A DNA stretch of 64,000 nt. It comes from Atherix ibis. Lineage: Eukaryota; Arthropoda; Insecta; Diptera; Athericidae. Both the position numbers and the translations under genes were made by a program. How positions within the stretch are numbered: the stretch's first letter is position 1; every line of letters starts with the position of its first letter. This document shows, one piece after another, positions 60,931 to 64,000 of the stretch. The notes beneath the pieces were generated by a model. That model worked only from the letters and a program-made list of their open reading frames with translations. It was not told the origin of the DNA and ran no database searches. The stretch lies in NCBI GenBank assembly GCA_958298945.1, contig OY282609.1, forward strand, positions 43,414,954-43,478,953, read 5' to 3'.

Positions 60931-63900
60931 TTTTTCAAGAGGAATATTCAGTGGTATTTTTCAAGAGGAATATTCAATGGTATTTTTCAAGAGGAATATT
61001 AAGTGGTATTTTTCAAGAAGAATATTCAGTGGTATTTTTCAAGAGGAATATTCAGTGGTATTTTTTAAGACGAATATTCAGAAGTATTTTTAAAGAGGAA
61101 TATGCAGTGGTATTTTTCAAGAAGAATTTCAGTGGTTGTTTTCATGAGGAATATTCAGTGGTATTTTTCAAGTGGAATATTCAGTGGTATTTTTCAAGAC
61201 GAATATTCAGTGGTGTTTTACAAGTTTAATATTCCTTGGTATTTTTCAAGAAGAATATTTAGTGGTATTTTTCAAAAGGAATATTCAGTGGTATTTTTCA
61301 ACAGGAATAATCAGTGGTATTTTTCAAGAGAAATATTCAGTGGTATTTTTCAAGAGGAATATTCAGTGGTATTTTTCAAGAGGAAGTTTCAATGGTATTT
61401 TTCAAGAGGAATATTAAGTGGTATTTTTCAAGAAGAATATTCAGTGGTATTTTTCAAGAGGAATATTCAGTGGTATTTTTCAAGACGAATATTCAGAAGC
61501 ATTTTTAAAGAGGATTATTCAGTGGTATTTTTCAAGAGGATTATTCAGTGATATTTTTCAAGAGGAATATTCAGTGGTATTTTTCAAGAGGAATATTAAG
61601 TGGTATTTTTCCAGAGGAATATTTAATTGTATTTTTCAAAAGGAATATTCAGTGGTATTTTTCAAGAGGAATATTCAGCGTTATTTTTCAAGAGAAATAT
61701 TGGGTGATATATTCCAAGATGAATATTCAGTGGTATTTTTCAAGATGAATATTCAGTGGTATTTTTCAAGAGGAATATTCAGTGGTATTTTTCAAGAGGA
61801 ATTTTCAGTGTTATTTTTCAAGAGGAATATTCAGTGGTATTTTTCTAGAGGAATATTCAGTAGTATTTTTCAAGAGGAATATTCAGTGGTATTTTTCAAG
61901 AGGAATATTCAGTGGTATTTTTCAAGATGAATATTCGGTGGTATTTTTAAAGAGGATTATTCAGTAGTAATTTTTAAGAGTATTATTCAGTGGTATTTTT
62001 CAAGATGAATATTCAGTGGTATTTTTCAAGAGGAATATTAAGTGGTATTTTTTAAGATTAATATTTAATGGTATTTTTCAAAAGGAATATTCAGTGGTAT
62101 TTTTTAAGAGGAATATGCAAAGGTATTTTTCAAGATGAATATTCAATGTTATTTTTCATGAGAAATATTGGGTGATATTTTTGAAGAGGAATATTCAGTG
62201 TTATTTTTCAAGAGGAATATGCAGTGGTATTTTTCAAGAAGAATTTCAGTGTTAGTTTTCATGAGGAATATTCAGTGGTATTTTTCAAGTGGAATATTCA
62301 GTGGTATTTTTCAAGACGAATATTCAGTGGTGTTTTACAAGATTAATATTCCTTGGTATTTTTCAAGAAGAATGTTTAGTGGTATTTTTCAAAAGGAATA
62401 TTCAGTGGTATTTTTCAACAGGAATAATCAGTGGTATTTTTCAAGAGAAATTTTCAGTGGTATTTTTCAAGAGGAATATTCAGTGGTATATTTCAAGAGG
62501 AATATTCAATGGTATTTTTCAAGAGGAATATTCAGGGGTATTTTTAAAGAGGAATATTCAGTGGTATTTTTCAAGTGGAATATTCAGTGGTATTTTTCAA
62601 GACGAATATTCAGTGGTCTTTTACAAGATTAATATTCCTTGGTATTTTTCAAGAAGAATATTTAGTTGTATTTTTCAAGAGGAATATTCAGCGTTATTTT
62701 TCAAGAGAAATATTGAGTGGTATTTTTCAAGATGAATATTCAGTGGTATTTTTCAAGATGAATATTCAGTGGTATTTTTCAAGAGGAATATTCAGTTCTA
62801 TTTTTCAAGAGGAATATTCAGTGGTATTTTTCAAGAGGAATATTCAGTGGTATTTTTCAAGAGGAATATTCAATGGTATTTTTCAAGAGGAATATTAAGT
62901 GGTATTTTTCAAGAAGAATATTCAGTGGTATTTTTCAAGAGGAATATTCAGTGGTATTTTTCAAGACGAATATTCAGAAGTATTTTTAAAGAGAAATATG
63001 CAGTGGTATTTTTCAAGAAGAATTTCAGTGGTTGTTTTCATGAGGAATATTCAGTGGTATTTTTAAAGTGGAATATTCAGTGGTATTTTTCAAGACGAAT
63101 ATTCAGTGGTGTTTTACAAGATTAATATTCCTTGGTATTTTTCAAGAAGAATATTTAGTGGTATTTTTCAAAAGGAATATTCAGTGGTATTTTTCAACAG
63201 GAATAATCAGTGGTATTTTTCAAGAGAAATATTCAGTGGTATTTTTCAAGAGGAATATTCAGTGGTATTTTTCAAGAGGAATATTCAATAGTGTTTTTCA
63301 AGAGGAATATTAAGTGGTATTTTTCAAGAGGAATATTCAGAGTTATTTTTAAAGAGAAATATTGGCTGATATATTCCAAGATGAATATTCAGTGGTATTT
63401 TTCAAGATGAATATTCAGTGCTATTTTTCAAGAGGAATATTCAGTGGTATTTTTCAAGAGGAATATTCAGTGTTATTTTTCAAGAGAAATATTCAGTGGT
63501 ATTTTTCTAGAGGAATATTCAGTAGTATTTTTCAAGAGGAATATTCAGTGGTATTTTTCAAGAGGAATATTCAGTGGTATTTTTCAAGATGAATATTCGG
63601 TGGTATTTTTAAAGAGGATTATTCAGTAGTAATTTTTAAGAGTATTATTCAGTGGTATTTTTCAAGATGAATATTCAGTGGTATTTTTCAAGAGGAATAT
63701 TAAGTGGTATTTTTTAAGAGGAATATATAATGGTATTTTTCAAAAGGAATATTCAGTGGTATTTTTTAAGAGGAATATGCAAAGGTATTTTTCAAGATGA
63801 ATATTCAATGTTATTTTTCATGAGAAATATTGGGTGATATTTTTGAAAAGGAATATTCAGTGTTATTTTTCAAGAGGAATATGCAGTGGTATTTTTCAAG

Positions 63901-64000
63901 AAGAATTTCAGTGGTAGTTTTTATGAGGAATATTCAGTGGTATTTTTCAAGTGGAATATTCAGTGGTATTTTTCAAGAAGAATATTCAGTGGTGTTTTAC
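60930..64000 (+). repeat. Partial higher-order copies at right window edge
   Basis: The CATGAGAAATATTGGG mark falls at 62157 and 63819, that is 1871 and then 1662 bp after the previous mark at 60286. These copies lack the left part of the unit (the AATATTTGGAGGC, TTTTTAAAGAGGATTATTTAG and AAAACCAATATTC blocks). The second is shorter again, because AATATTAAGTGG near 63310 leads directly to an AGAGTTATTTTTAAAG monomer. The sequence runs off the window inside a monomer. Confidence 0.85.

Larger units (their letters stand above)
1..64000 (+). repeat. 26-bp satellite array, whole window
   Basis: A 26-bp unit is repeated head-to-tail through the whole window, about 2,460 times, always in the same orientation. 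The consensus is AGGAATATTCAGT joined to GGTATTTTTCAAG. Most monomers differ from it at zero to three positions. Common variants change AGAGGAA to AGTGGAA, AGAGAAA, AGAAGAA, AGATGAA, AGACGAA or AAAGGAA, CAGTGG to CAGTTG, CAGTAG or CAATGG, and TTTTTCAAG to TTTTTTAAG. Length variants are rare: 24 bp near 7565, 25 bp near 520, 1191 and 41085, 27 bp at TTTGATCAAG sites, 28 bp near 714. I see no transposon, unique sequence or inversion. This is known behaviour of eukaryotic satellite DNA. The family itself I do not recognise, and neither array end is in the window. Confidence 0.99.
44200..64000 (+). repeat. Satellite domain E
   Basis: This block is marked by AAGAAGAATTTCAG, a monomer one base short (near 45111, 48051, 49635, 52215, 53331, 54915, 55695, 56811, 58475, 59255, 60371, 61125, 62245, 63025 and 63905). 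Other marks are GTTTTACAAGATTAATATTCC, CAACAGGAATAATCAG and CAAGACGAATATTC monomers. The left part (44.6-50.5 kb) repeats at 1352, 1455 and 4524 bp. The right part (50.6-61 kb) is three copies of a 3.4-3.56-kb unit. The last 3 kb are partial copies at 1871 and 1662 bp. The array continues past the window. Confidence 0.8.

Noticed and set aside
118..63629. Well over two hundred + strand open reading frames of 60-341 codons
   Set aside because: All encode phase-shifted versions of one 26-residue cycle, overlap in different frames, start at GTG or TTG inside monomers and end at random variant stops. None has distinct composition, a distinct start context or a domain. They are by-products of a stop-free 26-mer.
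1..64000. Minus-strand coding potential
   Set aside because: The reverse-complement consensus holds two TGA triplets per monomer. As each frame cycles through the monomer, every frame is stopped about twice per 78 nt.
1..64000. CRISPR array
   Set aside because: There are no unique spacers; the 26-bp units abut directly and differ by point changes only.
1..64000. Bacterial or phage repeat region, or a repeat-protein gene such as a silk or surface adhesin
   Set aside because: There is no start codon context, signal peptide, non-repetitive terminus, ribosome-binding site or neighbouring gene in 64 kb, and stops recur throughout. AGGAGG-like strings such as TTAAGGAGGTATATTC (near 4158) are monomer variants with no gene after them.
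1..64000. CENP-B box or known human GGAAT satellite
   Set aside because: I found no match to the CENP-B box core (TTCG followed by the A and CGGGA parts). GGAAT occurs once per 26-bp monomer, not as a 5-bp repeat, so it is not satellite II/III.
1..64000. TATA box, promoter or terminator signals
   Set aside because: GTATTTTT and GAATATTC occur in every monomer, so AT-rich promoter-like strings and T-runs carry no positional information here.
1..64000. tRNA, rRNA or other structured RNA genes
   Set aside because: No departure from the 26-bp periodicity long enough to hold one was seen, and no cloverleaf or conserved rRNA motif.
1..64000. Species assignment
   Set aside because: Base composition and monomer alone do not identify an organism; I recognise no family, so I name none.

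Overview
The window is one uninterrupted tandem satellite array. A 26-bp unit runs head-to-tail in a single orientation from base 1 to base 64000, about 2,460 copies, and both window edges lie inside the array. The consensus monomer is AGGAATATTCAGT followed by GGTATTTTTCAAG. It is about 69% A+T (18 of 26), G-rich over C on the + strand (6 G, 2 C) and free of CpG. I find no protein-coding gene, RNA gene, transposon, CRISPR array or unique-sequence island. An array of this size with nested higher-order repeats (HORs) points to a eukaryotic chromosome (centromeric, pericentromeric, subtelomeric or interstitial heterochromatin). The sequence does not let me name the species.

Variant monomers that recur in fixed order reveal the structure above 26 bp. 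Approximate domains, named here by their marker variants, are: A (1-11.28 kb), B (11.28-24.47 kb), C (24.47-33.5 kb), D (33.5-44.2 kb) and E (44.2-64 kb). A has the TTCTTTAGG and CTTTCATGA variants, with offsets of 597/598, 2130 and 3037 bp. B has the GAGATAAATATTC, TTTCTAGAGG and TTTGATCAAG variants, with offsets of 1235, 3618/3514, 1979 and 2163 bp. C mixes B-type blocks with an A-type cassette (3331-3409, 3016 and 3043 bp). D has offsets of 1456, 3017, 1168 and 3273 bp. E has offsets of 1352, 1455, 4524, 1872, 3404/3481, 3560, 1871 and 1662 bp. Steps of about 3.0-3.6 kb recur in every domain, and copies differ by whole-monomer gains and losses as well as 1-2 bp indels. The freshest events look like a 1979-bp tandem duplication (17.5-21.5 kb) and a 3560-bp one (about 53.8-60.9 kb).

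The + strand is largely open in all three frames, but this is arithmetic, not coding. The consensus contains no stop when read through three monomers (78 nt, 26 codons), and because 26 is not a multiple of 3 every frame reads the same 26-residue cycle. The consensus has no ATG, and the long open stretches begin at GTG or TTG. The minus-strand consensus carries two TGA triplets per monomer and is closed in every frame. The most interesting details are a 7-nt change that turns a variant monomer pair into a perfect inverted repeat, now present in four copies; signs that the 26-mer is an old dimer of 12- and 14-bp halves; and a GAAnnTTC heat-shock-element-like core in almost every monomer.
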